64,000 bases of DNA from Delftia sp. PS-11 (GCF_029870285.1 NZ_JACSYA010000015.1:55097-119096), one strand, 5' to 3'. Positions 29,204-38,755 are shown, numbered from the stretch's first letter. Notes: generated from the letters alone by a model not told the origin. Program-made: numbers and translations.

Positions 29204-30208
29204 TCAGCGTGGGGGCGTTGGCAACTGCCAGCCGGGCGGCGGCTCCAGGGCAATGCCTGCCTGCTGAAGCCTGCGCTCCGTCATTTGCCGCTCGTTCTGG
29301 ATCGAGGAATCGGACAACAGGCGCACCACATCGGAGAGCCTGGGGATGTGGCGCATCGACTGGTGCATCAGCCAGTCCAAACGGCGGCGCTGCTCCTGCG
29401 CCCTGGCGCGCTCGTCCTCGCTCTGCGCCAACTGGCGCAACAGACTCCAACCGAGCGCCTGATCCAGCAGGGTGGACGAGCGCGTGGCCAGCAATTGCGC
29501 GACATGGCGGCAATCGGCCAGTTGCTGCGCATCCGCAGACAACCGTTCTTCCTTGCAAGAGAGGATCAGGACCCCGTAGCCGGGAAAGGCAAAGGCCGCC
29601 GATATCCCCAGGGCTGTGACCGCCGCGTTTTCCTCCACGGAAAAAGGCTGGCCTGCATTGAGCGCCACCAGTTCCTGCGCCGTCGGCGGATGGCGCAGCA
29701 GCGCCGACTGCATCCAGCGGACATTGCCATACAGGTTGCTGTCCAAATAGGTGGCAGACCGGGCCTGCTCCAGCCACTGAGGCAGCGGCAGTTTCTGGTG
29801 CATCAGCGGCGCCAGATTGTCCGGCTCCAGCCGGGACCACCGGCGCAATGCCTCGGCCCTCAGCGCCGCCGCGTCAGGGGACTTGGTTGATGCGATCAGG
29901 CGATAGGCCTGCACATCCTGCCCGGCGGCGTCCAGCGCCGCCTGGAGCCAGTCCGTTGCCTGACCAGGGGTCTGGCGTGGCGCATGGGCTGCATCCAGCA
30001 GCACGGCAAAGGCCTGATGACGGGCATCGCCCGCACGGCCCAATGCCTGCGCCACACGATGCATATAGGCATCTTCGGCCCGGTTGCGCGCAACCTCGTC
30101 CTGGGTTGGAGAGACTTCACCGCCCGCCTGCACACCAGCGACCGTGTACTGCGCCTGTGCTGCCAACAGCGCCAACGCACATGCCATTGCAAGCAGTGAT
30201 TGACCCAT
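29204..30208 (-). CDS. Predicted exported protein of unknown function
   Basis: A 334-residue protein with a signal peptide (MGQSLLAMACALALLAAQAQ). AGGAGG seven bases before ATG 30208 fixes the start; the longer frame is not supported. The mature part is Ala/Arg/Gln-rich and almost entirely helical, with TPR-like spacing of helices (AEDAYMHRVAQALGRAG, ATDWLQAALDAAGQD) and a C-terminal coiled-coil-like region (EDERARAQEQRRRLDWLMHQSM). There are two cysteines about a dozen residues apart (SCKEER, ADCRHV). No family recognised. It is divergent from cysI. Confidence 0.75.
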   Translation of the reverse strand: MGQSLLAMACALALLAAQAQYTVAGVQAGGEVSPTQDEVARNRAEDAYMHRVAQALGRAGDARHQAFAVLLDAAHAPRQTPGQATDWLQAALDAAGQDVQAYRLIASTKSPDAAALRAEALRRWSRLEPDNLAPLMHQKLPLPQWLEQARSATYLDSNLYGNVRWMQSALLRHPPTAQELVALNAGQPFSVEENAAVTALGISAAFAFPGYGVLILSCKEERLSADAQQLADCRHVAQLLATRSSTLLDQALGWSLLRQLAQSEDERARAQEQRRRLDWLMHQSMRHIPRLSDVVRLLSDSSIQNERQMTERRLQQAGIALEPPPGWQLPTPPR

Positions 30209-30503
30209 ACCACACCCTCCTCTGTTGCGACTTCGCAGCATAGCAATCGCCATACAGTCCGCCGCAGCCATGACCCTGCGAGGAATCCCGGAACCGGGAG
30301 TCTTATGCATCTATATATCCTTATTCGCATACTTGCAGGACAAAACAATCGTTTGCTTCTATAAGGCGATTGCTTACATTTGCATCCATGCAGGTTCCCG
30401 CGCGTGTATACCAGCGTTCCGAGGCCCAGGCCCGCCGGTAGCATGCGAGGACCCATGCCCAGCCGCCCACAGCGGCCGTCGAAGACCCCACACCCGAAGC
30501 TCC
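30209..30503 (+). promoter_or_regulatory. AT-rich control region upstream of cysI
   Basis: 295 bases between divergent genes. The stretch 30300-30385 is markedly AT-rich, with the direct-repeat-like TTGCAGGACAAAACAATCG and TTTGCTTCTATAAGGCGATTG. CysB sites are poorly conserved, so assignment of this region to CysB control is inference from position. A longer open frame crosses it, but the cysI start is placed at 30504. Confidence 0.35.
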
Positions 30504-32339
30504 ATGTACCAATACACCGAATTCGACCAACAGTTCATCCGGCTGCGCGCCGAGCAGTTCCGTGACCAGCTCGAACGCTGGCAGGCCGGCAAGCTCTCGG
30601 ATGACGAGTTCAAGCCCCTGCGCCTGCAAAACGGCTGGTATGTGCAGCGCTACGCGCCCATGCTGCGCGTGGCCGTGCCCTATGGCGAACTGTCCAGCGC
30701 CCAGCTGCGCGTGCTGGCGCGCATCGCGCGGGAGTACGACCAGCCCGATGCTGCCCTGCTGGCAGAAGCACGCGCCACACAGGACAAGCTCGGCGACATC
30801 CCGCTGCACGACGGCCGCCGCATCGGCTCCAACCTGCAGTATGGCTACGGCCACTTCACCACACGCACCAACGTCCAGTTCAACTGGATCCCGCTATCCA
30901 AGGCGGCCGATGTCATGGACCTGCTGGCCAGCGTGAACCTGCATGGCATTCAGACCAGCGGCAACTGCATCCGCAACATCAACAGCGACGCGCTGGCCGG
31001 CATTGCCGTGGACGAGATTGCCGACCCCCGCCCCTTCACGGAAATCCTGCGCCAGTGGAGCACGCTGCACCCTGAATTCAGCTTCCTGCCGCGCAAGTTC
31101 AAGGTCTCGATCAATGGCGCCGAGGAAGACCGCGCAGCCCTGGGCTGGTATGACGTGGGCCTGCAGCTCGTCAAGAACGAGGCCGGCGAGCTGGGCTTCA
31201 AGGTGCGCGTGGGTGGCGGCATGGGCCGCACGCCCACCATCAGCCCGGTGCTGCGCGAGTTCCTGCCGTGGAACCAGCTGATGAACTACCTGGAAGCCGT
31301 GATCCGCGTCTACAACCGCTACGGCCGCCGCGACAACGCCTGGAAGGCGCGCATCAAGATCCTCGTCAAGTCCGAGGGGCAGAGCTACATCGATCAGGTC
31401 GATGAGGAGTTCCGCCAGATCGTCGAGGTCGAGGGCGGCCCCCACACCATCACCCAGGCCGAATACGACCGCGTGGCCGCCAACTTCCGCGAGCCGCTGC
31501 TGGATCTGTCGCCCTCCAACGCCGAGGAGGAAACCCTGGCCCTGCTGCGCACTGCCGCCGAGGAAGACAAGGACTTTGGCCGCTGGCTGACCAGCAATGT
31601 GCGCCCGCACCGCCACCCCCAGCTGCGCGCCGTGCTGCTGTCGTTCAAGCGCCCGGGCCATGCGCCCGGCGATGCAACCGCAGACCAGATGGATGCCGCC
31701 GCTGCGCTGGCCGATCAGTTCTCGGCCGGCGAGATGCGCGTCACGCACGAGCAGAACCTGCTGCTGCCCTGGGTGCGCCGCGACCAGCTGCCCCAGCTGT
31801 ACAAGGCCGCCAAGGCCCTGGGCCTGGCCAAGCCCAACATCGGCCTGCTGACCGACATGATCGCCTGCCCTGGCGGCGACTTCTGCTCGCTGGCCAACGC
31901 ACGCTCGCTGCCCATCGCCGAGGCCATCACCGAGCGCTACCAGGACCTGGACGAACTGTGGGACCTGGGCGAGATTGATCTGCACATCAGCGGCTGCATC
32001 AACAGCTGCGGCCACCACCACAGCGGCCACATCGGCATTCTGGGCGTGGACAAGGACGGCAAGGAGTGGTACCAGATCACGCTGGGCGGCGCCGATGGCT
32101 CGCACCTGTCCGGCCCAGCCACGCCCGGCAAGATCATCGGCCCCTCGTTCAGCGCCGCTGAAGTGCCCGGCGTGATCGAAGCCCTGCTCAACACCTACCG
32201 CGAACAGCGCCAGAGCGTCGAAGGCGGCCGTTTCGAGACGTTCATTGCCACCGTGCGCCGCGTCGGCATCGAACCCTTCAAGGCAGCCGGCAACGCTGCA
32301 CGCCACCCCGCCAAGCACACCGAGGAAGCGGCCGCCTGA
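30504..32339 (+). CDS. cysI: Sulfite reductase hemoprotein (nitrite/sulfite reductase family)
   Basis: Reduces sulfite to sulfide with six electrons. The 611-residue protein has two copies of the ferredoxin-like half domain and siroheme domain: GSNLQYGYGHFTTRTNVQFNW and TSGNCIRNINSD in the first, and the cluster ligands CPGGDFC and CINSCGHHHSGHIG in the second, which hold [4Fe-4S] and siroheme. No flavoprotein CysJ is encoded nearby, so electrons probably come from ferredoxin. ATG 30504 gives MYQYTEFDQQFIRLR, the beta-proteobacterial start. It leads an operon with DUF934, cysH, cysD and cysN. Confidence 0.94.
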   Translation: MYQYTEFDQQFIRLRAEQFRDQLERWQAGKLSDDEFKPLRLQNGWYVQRYAPMLRVAVPYGELSSAQLRVLARIAREYDQPDAALLAEARATQDKLGDIPLHDGRRIGSNLQYGYGHFTTRTNVQFNWIPLSKAADVMDLLASVNLHGIQTSGNCIRNINSDALAGIAVDEIADPRPFTEILRQWSTLHPEFSFLPRKFKVSINGAEEDRAALGWYDVGLQLVKNEAGELGFKVRVGGGMGRTPTISPVLREFLPWNQLMNYLEAVIRVYNRYGRRDNAWKARIKILVKSEGQSYIDQVDEEFRQIVEVEGGPHTITQAEYDRVAANFREPLLDLSPSNAEEETLALLRTAAEEDKDFGRWLTSNVRPHRHPQLRAVLLSFKRPGHAPGDATADQMDAAAALADQFSAGEMRVTHEQNLLLPWVRRDQLPQLYKAAKALGLAKPNIGLLTDMIACPGGDFCSLANARSLPIAEAITERYQDLDELWDLGEIDLHISGCINSCGHHHSGHIGILGVDKDGKEWYQITLGGADGSHLSGPATPGKIIGPSFSAAEVPGVIEALLNTYREQRQSVEGGRFETFIATVRRVGIEPFKAAGNAARHPAKHTEEAAA

Positions 32340-32355
32340 GCCGCAGGAGATCCCC

Positions 32356-32739
32356 ATGAAAATCATCCCCGCCCACGAACACCAAACCCCTGCAGAAGGC
32401 CAGACCCGCATCCTCGTGCTGGCCAATGACGCCGACCCCTTCACTCTGGATCTGGCAGGTCTGGAACGCATCGACCTGCACTTTCCCAAGTTCACCGACG
32501 GCCGCGCTTTCAGCCAGGCGCGCCTGCTGCGCCAGCGCCTGGGCTTCAAAGGCGAAATCCGCGCCACGGGCGACGTGCTGATCGACCAGCTGGTGCAGAT
32601 GCAGCGCTGCGGCTTCGATGTGGCCGTGCTGCGCGAAGGCGTGGACATGGCCGATGCCCAGCGCCAGCTCGACCGTTTCCATGGCTTCTACCAGGGCGAT
32701 GCGGTCCACCCCGCACCCCACTTCGCCAAGGCAGCCTGA
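32356..32739 (+). CDS. DUF934 protein of the sulfite-reduction operon
   Basis: A 127-residue cytoplasmic protein of the DUF934 family, always found beside cysI in proteobacteria and often labelled as probably involved in sulfite reduction. Recognisable parts are LANDADPFTLDLAGLERIDLHFPKFTDGRAFSQARLLRQRLGFKGEIRATGDVL and MQRCGFD. Its cysteine count is low (one, in QRCGF), so a metal cofactor is unlikely. It starts 16 bases after cysI with AGGAGA before the ATG. It could be an assembly factor or electron-transfer partner for CysI (inference). Confidence 0.88.
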   Translation: MKIIPAHEHQTPAEGQTRILVLANDADPFTLDLAGLERIDLHFPKFTDGRAFSQARLLRQRLGFKGEIRATGDVLIDQLVQMQRCGFDVAVLREGVDMADAQRQLDRFHGFYQGDAVHPAPHFAKAA

Positions 32740-32740
32740 G

Positions 32741-33499
32741 ATGGGAGCGCAAAGCTTTCTGTCCCGGCAGGCCACGGCCAAGGCCACCGAGGTCAACGGG
32801 CGCGCCAGCAGCGGCTACGCCGGCAAGCTCGCAGCCACCGAGGCCCTGCTGCGCGAAGCCGCAGCCCTGGGCGCCGAGGCGGTCACCCAGGCATCGAGCC
32901 TGGGCGCCGAGGACGTGGTGATCACCCACATCATCCACCGCCTGGGCCTGGACATCCCCGTCTTCGTGCTCGACACCGGCGCGCTGCACACCGAAACACT
33001 GGCCCTGCTGGAGCGCACACAGGCCCAGCCCGGCCTGAGCGTCAAGGTCTACCGGCCTCAGCTCGAATCGGTGATCCATTTCATCCGCGACAACGGCCAG
33101 GACGCCATGTACCGCAGCATCGAACTGCGCAAGGCCTGCTGCGGCGTGCGCAAGATGGAGCCGCTGGCGCGCGCGCTGTCGGGCAAGAGCGCCTGGATCA
33201 CGGGTCTGCGCCGCGAGCAGTCCAACGCACGCGCCGATGTGCCAGCCGTGGACCGCAGCGAACTCGAGACCAAGGGCCTGAGCAAGTACAACCCCCTGAC
33301 CGACTGGACCCTGGGCGATGTCTGGCACTACATTGCCTCGCACGGCGTGGACTACAACCCGCTGCACGACCAGTTCTACCCCAGCATCGGCTGCGCGCCC
33401 TGCACGCGCGCCGTCAGCCTCGGCGAGGACTTCCGCGCCGGCCGCTGGTGGTGGGAAGACGAAGCCGCCAAGGAATGCGGCCTGCACGTCAAGAAATGA
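32741..33499 (+). CDS. cysH: Adenylylsulfate (APS) reductase
   Basis: Reduces APS to sulfite with thioredoxin. The 252-residue protein has the PP-loop-like start SLGAEDVVITHIIHRLGLDIPVFVLDTGALH and the two cysteine pairs RKACCGVRKMEPL and IGCAPCTRAV that bind a [4Fe-4S] cluster. This marks an assimilatory APS reductase rather than a PAPS reductase, consistent with the absence of an APS kinase gene. The C-terminal catalytic cysteine is in KECGLHVKK. The ATG follows the DUF934 stop by one base. Confidence 0.94.
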   Translation: MGAQSFLSRQATAKATEVNGRASSGYAGKLAATEALLREAAALGAEAVTQASSLGAEDVVITHIIHRLGLDIPVFVLDTGALHTETLALLERTQAQPGLSVKVYRPQLESVIHFIRDNGQDAMYRSIELRKACCGVRKMEPLARALSGKSAWITGLRREQSNARADVPAVDRSELETKGLSKYNPLTDWTLGDVWHYIASHGVDYNPLHDQFYPSIGCAPCTRAVSLGEDFRAGRWWWEDEAAKECGLHVKK

Positions 33500-33540
33500 A
33501 GCCGGCAGGGTTTGACAAGAATCTGATTGGAAACCAAAAA

Positions 33541-34473
33541 ATGAACGCCCGTGTGGACACCTCCGTGCTGAGCCATCTCAGCAACCGCCACCTTGACGCC
33601 CTCGAAGAGGAAACCATCTTCGTGCTGCGCGAAGTGGCTGCCGCCTTCGAACGCCCCGCCCTGCTGTTTTCGGGCGGCAAGGACTCGCTGGTCATGCTGC
33701 GCTGCGCCGAAAAGGCCTTCGGCCAAGGCCGCATCCCCTACCCGCTGCTGATGATCGACACCGGCCACAACTTCCCGGAAGTCACCGACTTCCGCGATTT
33801 CCGGGCCAAGGAACTGGGCGCCGAGCTCATCGTGCGCAGCGTCGAGGACTCCATGGCGCGCGGCACCGTGCGCCTGGCCCACCCGGGCGAGAGCCGCAAC
33901 GTCCACCAGTCGGTGACGCTGCTGGAGGCCATCGATGAATTCCGCTTCGACGCCCTGATCGGCGGCGCCCGCCGCGACGAGGAAAAGGCCCGCGCCAAGG
34001 AACGTATCTTCAGCCACCGCGACAGCTTCGGCCAATGGCAGCCCAAGGCCCAGCGCCCCGAGCTGTGGACGCTGTTCAACACCCGCCTGGCACCGGGCGA
34101 GCACTTTCGCGTGTTCCCCATCAGCAACTGGACCGAGCTGGATGTCTGGCAGTACATCGAGCGCGAGCAGATCGCCCTGCCCAGCATCTACTACACGCAC
34201 AAGCGTGAAGTCGTCGAACGCCGCGGCCTGCTGGTGCCAGTGACCGAGCTGACACCGCCGCGCGAAGGCGAACAGGTCGTGGTGCGCGACGTGCGCTTTC
34301 GCACCGTGGGCGACATCACCTGCACCTGCCCCGTGGAAAGCAACGCAGCCACGGCTGCCGATATCGTGCTCGAAACCCTGGCCGCCGAAGTCAGCGAGCG
34401 TGGCGCCACGCGCATGGACGACAAAACCAGCGAAGCCTCCATGGAAAAGCGCAAGAAGGACGGATATTTCTGA
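33541..34473 (+). CDS. cysD: Sulfate adenylyltransferase subunit 2
   Basis: Forms APS from ATP and sulfate. The 310-residue protein shows the PP-loop FSGGKDSLVMLRCAEKAF, IDTGHNFPEVTDFRD, GGARRDEEKARAKERIFS, WNWTELDVW-like NWTELDVWQYI, and the C-terminal CTCPVESNA and RMDDKTSEASMEKRKKDGYF ending. An earlier in-frame ATG (33496) overlaps the cysH stop in ATGA and would add 15 residues; family alignment favours 33541. Its stop overlaps the first base of cysN, so the two are coupled. Confidence 0.95.
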   Translation: MNARVDTSVLSHLSNRHLDALEEETIFVLREVAAAFERPALLFSGGKDSLVMLRCAEKAFGQGRIPYPLLMIDTGHNFPEVTDFRDFRAKELGAELIVRSVEDSMARGTVRLAHPGESRNVHQSVTLLEAIDEFRFDALIGGARRDEEKARAKERIFSHRDSFGQWQPKAQRPELWTLFNTRLAPGEHFRVFPISNWTELDVWQYIEREQIALPSIYYTHKREVVERRGLLVPVTELTPPREGEQVVVRDVRFRTVGDITCTCPVESNAATAADIVLETLAAEVSERGATRMDDKTSEASMEKRKKDGYF

Positions 34474-35831
34474 TGACCACCGCAACCATTGCCCCCGCCG
34501 CAGCGGACCAGACCCACACCGGCACAGCCAACGCTTCGGCCCTGCGCTTCATCACCTGCGGCTCCGTCGATGACGGCAAGAGCACGCTGATCGGCCGCCT
34601 GCTCGTGGACACCCGCGCCGTACTGCAGGACCAGCTCGCCGGCGTCACCAAAAGCGGCGAAACCGATCTGGCGCTGCTGACCGATGGCCTGTCGGCAGAG
34701 CGCGAGCAGGGCATCACCATCGATGTGGCCTACCGCTACTTCGCCACCGAAAGCCGCAAGTTCATCATCGGCGACGCACCGGGCCATGAGCAGTACACCC
34801 GCAACATGGTCACGGCAGCCAGCAGCGCCGATGCCGCCGTGGTCCTGGTCGATGCCACCAAGCTCGACTGGAAGAACCCGCAGCTGACGCTGCTGCCGCA
34901 GACACGCCGCCACAGCCTGCTGGCGCACCTGCTGCGCGTGCACTCGCTGGTCTTCGCCATCAACAAGCTCGACGCTGTCGAGAACCCGCAGCAGGCCTTC
35001 GAGCACATCCGTGGCGCGCTGCAGCGCTTCACGGACGAAGCGGGCATTGCGGTCGCCGCCACCGTGCCGGTCTCCGCGCTCAAGGGCTTCAACGTGGTCA
35101 ACGCGGAACCCGGCTGGGCCGGCTACGAAGGACCCAGCCTGCTGCAGTTGCTGGAACAACTGCCCAACACCCCTGCCGACACGCAACTGCCGCTGGCCTT
35201 CCCTGTGCAGTGGGTGGAGAAGTTCTCCTCCTCGGCCGATACCAGCCAGGGACGGCGCGTCTTCTGGGGCCGCGTGGCTGCAGGCCAGGTGCGCGTAGGC
35301 GATGCCGTGCAAATCCTGCCCAGCGGCCAGCAGGCGGTCGTGGCCCAGGTGCTGGACCATGCCCGCGTCCCCGGCAGCATCGGCGCAGGCCTGTCGGCAG
35401 GCATCACGCTGGACCGCGAAGTCGATGTCTCGCGCGGCGACTGGATCGTGGCCGCCCCGGTGGCCGCCGCCGTGTCCGACGACGATTTCGACACCCCCGG
35501 CACGCAGCCTGCCTGGCCCAGCCAGCGCGAACTGACCGCCACCGTCGCCTGGATGGACGAAGAGCCCCTGGTGCCCGGACGCACCTACTGGGCGCTGCAC
35601 GGCCACCGCTGGATCAAGGCCAAGGCCCGCCGCGTCGCCCACAAGCTCAACATCAACACCCTGGCACGGGAAGAAGCAACCCAGCTCGAACCCAATGCCA
35701 TCGGCCGCGTGGAGCTGCTGCTGCAGGAAAGCATTCCTGCAGCCCCCTTCGCCCAGGCGCGCCAGTTGGGCGCCCTGATCCTTGTGGACACCGCCAGCCA
35801 TGCAACGGCAGGCGCTGCCCTGCTGGACTGA
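34473..35831 (+). CDS. cysN: Sulfate adenylyltransferase subunit 1 (GTPase)
   Basis: GTP hydrolysis by CysN drives APS formation by CysD. The 452-residue protein has the elongation-factor-like G domain: G1 GSVDDGKSTLIGRLL, the switch REQGITIDVAYRYF, G3 DAPGHEQYTRNM, G4 NKLD, then two beta-barrel domains. There is no CysC kinase fusion at the C-terminus (the protein ends after the second barrel), in keeping with an APS-reductase pathway. It is the last gene of the cys operon; a GC-rich hairpin follows. Confidence 0.95.
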   Translation: MTTATIAPAAADQTHTGTANASALRFITCGSVDDGKSTLIGRLLVDTRAVLQDQLAGVTKSGETDLALLTDGLSAEREQGITIDVAYRYFATESRKFIIGDAPGHEQYTRNMVTAASSADAAVVLVDATKLDWKNPQLTLLPQTRRHSLLAHLLRVHSLVFAINKLDAVENPQQAFEHIRGALQRFTDEAGIAVAATVPVSALKGFNVVNAEPGWAGYEGPSLLQLLEQLPNTPADTQLPLAFPVQWVEKFSSSADTSQGRRVFWGRVAAGQVRVGDAVQILPSGQQAVVAQVLDHARVPGSIGAGLSAGITLDREVDVSRGDWIVAAPVAAAVSDDDFDTPGTQPAWPSQRELTATVAWMDEEPLVPGRTYWALHGHRWIKAKARRVAHKLNINTLAREEATQLEPNAIGRVELLLQESIPAAPFAQARQLGALILVDTASHATAGAALLD

Positions 35832-35852
35832 GCCACAACAGCTGCCCTGATT

Positions 35853-35878
35853 CGCGAGCCGGCCCCTGCCGGCTCGCG
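35853..35878 (+). terminator. GC-rich hairpin after cysN
   Basis: The 11-bp stem CGCGAGCCGGC/GCCGGCTCGCG with a 4-base loop stands 22 bases after the cysN stop. It lacks a T tract, so termination may be inefficient or the hairpin may protect the 3' end. Confidence 0.5.
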
Positions 35879-35995
35879 GGCCTTGAGAAAACCACAGTGC
35901 CACGCGTCACAATCGCGCCCATGCCTGGCCCTGCACCTGAAAAATTCTAGAATCTCGGGTTGATACCGACATTCACACCGCCATAAAAGACTCCC

Positions 35996-36325
35996 ATGAC
36001 TCACGTCGTCACCGAAAACTGCATCAAGTGCAAATACACCGATTGTGTGGATGTCTGCCCCGTGGACTGCTTCCGCGAAGGCCCCAACTTCCTCGTGATC
36101 GATCCTGACGAATGCATCGACTGCGCCGTGTGCATTCCCGAATGCCCGGCCAACGCCATCTTTGCCGAAGAAGACGTCCCTGCCGATCAGTTGGCCTTCA
36201 TCAAGCTCAATGCCGAACTGGCGCTGGAAAAGGGCTGGAAAAGCATCACCAAGCGCAAGGCTTCGCTGCCCGATGCTGACGAATGGAACGGCAAGGAAGG
36301 CAAGCTGGATCTGCTCGAGCGCTGA
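35996..36325 (+). CDS. fdxA: Seven-iron ferredoxin FdxA
   Basis: A 109-residue soluble electron carrier with a [3Fe-4S] and a [4Fe-4S] cluster. The N-terminal half shows the cysteine pattern [14 protein letters not shown] and [12 protein letters not shown] in tandem. The C-terminal 50 residues ([22 protein letters not shown]...) are the usual FdxA extension. It lies between the cys operon and a ferredoxin reductase gene that starts 13 bases later, so the pair probably forms an electron chain, a possible donor to CysI (inference). Confidence 0.96.
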   Translation: MTHVVTENCIKCKYTDCVDVCPVDCFREGPNFLVIDPDECIDCAVCIPECPANAIFAEEDVPADQLAFIKLNAELALEKGWKSITKRKASLPDADEWNGKEGKLDLLER

Positions 36326-36338
36326 AGCAGCACGGCCC

Positions 36339-37388
36339 ATGCATGATGCCCCAGCCCGCGTGATCGACACCGACGCCCTCATCATTGGCGCAGGCCCTGC
36401 CGGCCTGTTCCAGGCGTTCCAGCTGGGGCTGCAGGGCGTGCGCAGCCATATCATCGATGCCCTGCCCCATGTAGGCGGCCAATGCGCCCAGCTGTACGGC
36501 GACAAGCCCATCTACGACATTCCAGGCATTCCCGTATGCACGGGCCATGAACTGGTCGGGCTGCTGCAGCAGCAAATCGCGCCCCTGGGTGTACAGCTGC
36601 ATCTTTCGCAGCAAGTCTCGCAGCTGCAGCGCCTGGGCGATGGACGCTGGCAGGCGCTGACCACGCAAGACCAGCAGTTTCAGGCGCGCAGCATCTTCAT
36701 TGCGGCCGGCGTGGGCGCCTTCGTACCCAAGGCGCTGAAAGTGCCGGGAGTGGAGCAGCTCGCTGCTGGCCAGTTGCACTACCATCCCGCCAGCACGGAC
36801 ATGGTCAGCGGGCAAACCGTCGTCATCCATGGCGGAGATGAAGAAGCCGTGGCTGCGGCCATCAGCTCTGCGCAAAAGGCGCAAGCCACCTACCTTCTCT
36901 ACCGCCGCGACGCCTTCCAGGCACCCCCCCCCTTGCTCGACACGCTCCAGGCACTGCGCAACAGTGGCGCCATCCGCGTGGTGATCGGCCAGATCACACA
37001 ACTGCATGCCGATGCAGGCCATCTGCGCGCCGTGCAATGGATGGACGGCGAAGGCAACGAGCACGAACTGCAAGCACAGCAACTGATCATCTGCCTGGGC
37101 ATCTCACCCCGCCTGGGCCCTGTGACAGAGTGGGGCCTGGCCATGGAGCGCAAGCAGCTCCAGGTGGACCCGGCAACCCAGGCCACCAGTGCGCCGGGCA
37201 TCTATGCCGTGGGCGACATCGTCACCTATCCGGGCAAACGCAAACTGATCCTGTGCGCCTTCCACGAAGCCACGATGGCGGCCTTTGCCGCAGCTGAATA
37301 CCTTCAAGGCGAAAAACCGCTGCTGCAGTACACGACGACAAGCCCCAGGCTGCATGCCATTCTCGGCGTGCCATCGCCCAGCGCCTGA
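36339..37388 (+). CDS. Ferredoxin-NADP reductase (thioredoxin-reductase-like type)
   Basis: A 349-residue FAD/NAD(P)-dependent oxidoreductase of the YumC/FNR2 type. The FAD site [21 protein letters not shown] is followed by [21 protein letters not shown], the NAD(P) site [16 protein letters not shown], and the C-terminal FAD contact [20 protein letters not shown]. The second glycine motif is GGDEEA, where many relatives have GGGDSA. There is no CxxC redox pair, so it is not a thioredoxin reductase. ATG 36339 follows fdxA closely; NADPH-to-FdxA electron transfer is the likely job. Confidence 0.9.
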   Translation: MHDAPARVIDTDALIIGAGPAGLFQAFQLGLQGVRSHIIDALPHVGGQCAQLYGDKPIYDIPGIPVCTGHELVGLLQQQIAPLGVQLHLSQQVSQLQRLGDGRWQALTTQDQQFQARSIFIAAGVGAFVPKALKVPGVEQLAAGQLHYHPASTDMVSGQTVVIHGGDEEAVAAAISSAQKAQATYLLYRRDAFQAPPPLLDTLQALRNSGAIRVVIGQITQLHADAGHLRAVQWMDGEGNEHELQAQQLIICLGISPRLGPVTEWGLAMERKQLQVDPATQATSAPGIYAVGDIVTYPGKRKLILCAFHEATMAAFAAAEYLQGEKPLLQYTTTSPRLHAILGVPSPSA

Positions 37389-37472
37389 TCGCCAGAAAGA
37401 AGCAAACCCGTCCTACAGTTTCGCGCGGCTGTGTCGATAAAGTGCCAACGTCCACTACATCCACATACAGCT

Positions 37473-37745
37473 ATGACGGTTGCCACAGCAGATGCCACAC
37501 ACCAGCCCCCCGTAGCCCCCACCGATCCGCGCAGCTTCACCTTCCAGATGCCGCTGTTTCGGCCGGGTACGGCGGTCACGCAAAATGGCAAACCTGAAAA
37601 GGTCAGCCATGTCATTCTTCGACGGCGCGAACTCATGGTCTACCTGGTCGGCCATGAGGACCCCGTCAGGCCGGACCGCCTGAGCCTGACGCCCTCGCTG
37701 TTCACCACGCAACGGCGCCCGCAGCCGCTGACCTGGATTCTTTGA
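37473..37745 (+). CDS. Small conserved-looking protein of unknown function
   Basis: A 90-residue cytoplasmic protein, MTVATADATHQPPVAPTDPR followed by a compact domain with SFTFQMPLFRPGTAVTQNGKPEKVSHVILRRRELMVYLVG and a polar tail. No family recognised. The sequence looks like a real small beta-rich domain (balanced hydrophobic pattern). The start has no strong binding site, and an upstream in-frame ATG (37431) would add 14 residues. It converges on psd across a large palindrome. Confidence 0.6.
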   Translation: MTVATADATHQPPVAPTDPRSFTFQMPLFRPGTAVTQNGKPEKVSHVILRRRELMVYLVGHEDPVRPDRLSLTPSLFTTQRRPQPLTWIL

Positions 37746-37800
37746 ACCGGGTACTGCAACACCCCCAGGGCCTGTTCACACTGATCTGGGGATCGCGTTG

Positions 37801-37891
37801 CCCGGCAGCGGGGTCAGACGCAAGGCGCCCGCGCTTGCAAGGTTCATGCCTTGCAAGCGTGGGCAACGCCGCAGATGGCCCCGCTGCCGGG
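37801..37891. repeat. Large imperfect inverted repeat between convergent genes
   Basis: Arms of 42 and 43 bases (37801-37842 and 37849-37891) flank a 6-base loop. The outer 13 bp (CCCGGCAGCGGGG) and inner 16 bp (GCCCGCGCTTGCAAGG with one G-U) pair, with mismatches between. It occupies the gap between two convergent genes, so it could be a bidirectional transcription barrier or a REP/MITE-like element. Confidence 0.6.
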
Positions 37892-37900
37892 GATGTACTG

Positions 37901-38755
37901 TCAAGCGGCCGCGCGGCTGGCCATCATCTGGCCCAGGCGCACGGGCGCCGCATGCGCCCAATCCGGGTTGAAACGCAGCCCTGCAGCCGCGGGAAACAGC
38001 ATGACCACCGTGGAGCCGAGCTGAAAACGGCCCATCTCCTCGCCCTGCGCCAACTCGATGGCACGGTCATCGTAGCGCCAGTCCTGGATGCGGCCTGGCC
38101 GTGGTGGATTGACGATGCCGTGCCACACCGTGCCCATGCTGCCGACGATGGTCGCCCCCACCAGCACCAGCACCATGGGGCCGAACTCGGTATCAAAAAC
38201 GCAAACCACCCGCTCATTGCGGGCGAACAGGCCAGGCACGCCGCGGGCCGTCGCGGGATTGACCGAAAACAGATCACCCGGCACATACACCATGCGCCGC
38301 AGGCGTCCTGCACACGGCATATGAATGCGGTGGTAGTCGCGCGGGCTCAGATAAATGGTGGCAAAGTGTCCATTGTCGAACTGGCGCGCCAGCTGTGCAT
38401 CGCCTCCGACCAAGGCCGTTGCGCTGTAGCTGTGTCCCTTGGCCTGGAAAATCTGCTCACCTTCGATGGCGCCAATCTGACTGATGGCGCCATCGACAGG
38501 ACACACCCAGGGCGCCTGCGCCAGCGGGCGGACACCCGGCTTGAGGGCCCGCGTGAAAAACGCATTGAAAGTCTTGTATGCGGCGGGATCAGGCTCGGCA
38601 GCCTCCGCCATGTCCACACCATAACGGTCAATGAAGCGCCGGATGACGGCCGTGGTCAGGCCCGCTGCCTGGGCCTGAGCCAGGCGCCCCATGAGGACGG
38701 TCAATGCCTGCTTGGGCAGCAGATACTGGGAGAGAACGGCAAGTCGATCAGACAC
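37901..38755 (-). CDS. psd: Phosphatidylserine decarboxylase proenzyme
   Basis: Makes phosphatidylethanolamine at the inner membrane. The 284-residue proenzyme cleaves itself at the LGST site ([11 protein letters not shown] near the C-terminus), where the serine becomes the pyruvoyl cofactor. [44 protein letters not shown] and [22 protein letters not shown] are the conserved blocks. It is monocistronic and faces a small unknown gene across a large palindrome. Confidence 0.96.
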   Translation of the reverse strand: MSDRLAVLSQYLLPKQALTVLMGRLAQAQAAGLTTAVIRRFIDRYGVDMAEAAEPDPAAYKTFNAFFTRALKPGVRPLAQAPWVCPVDGAISQIGAIEGEQIFQAKGHSYSATALVGGDAQLARQFDNGHFATIYLSPRDYHRIHMPCAGRLRRMVYVPGDLFSVNPATARGVPGLFARNERVVCVFDTEFGPMVLVLVGATIVGSMGTVWHGIVNPPRPGRIQDWRYDDRAIELAQGEEMGRFQLGSTVVMLFPAAAGLRFNPDWAHAAPVRLGQMMASRAAA

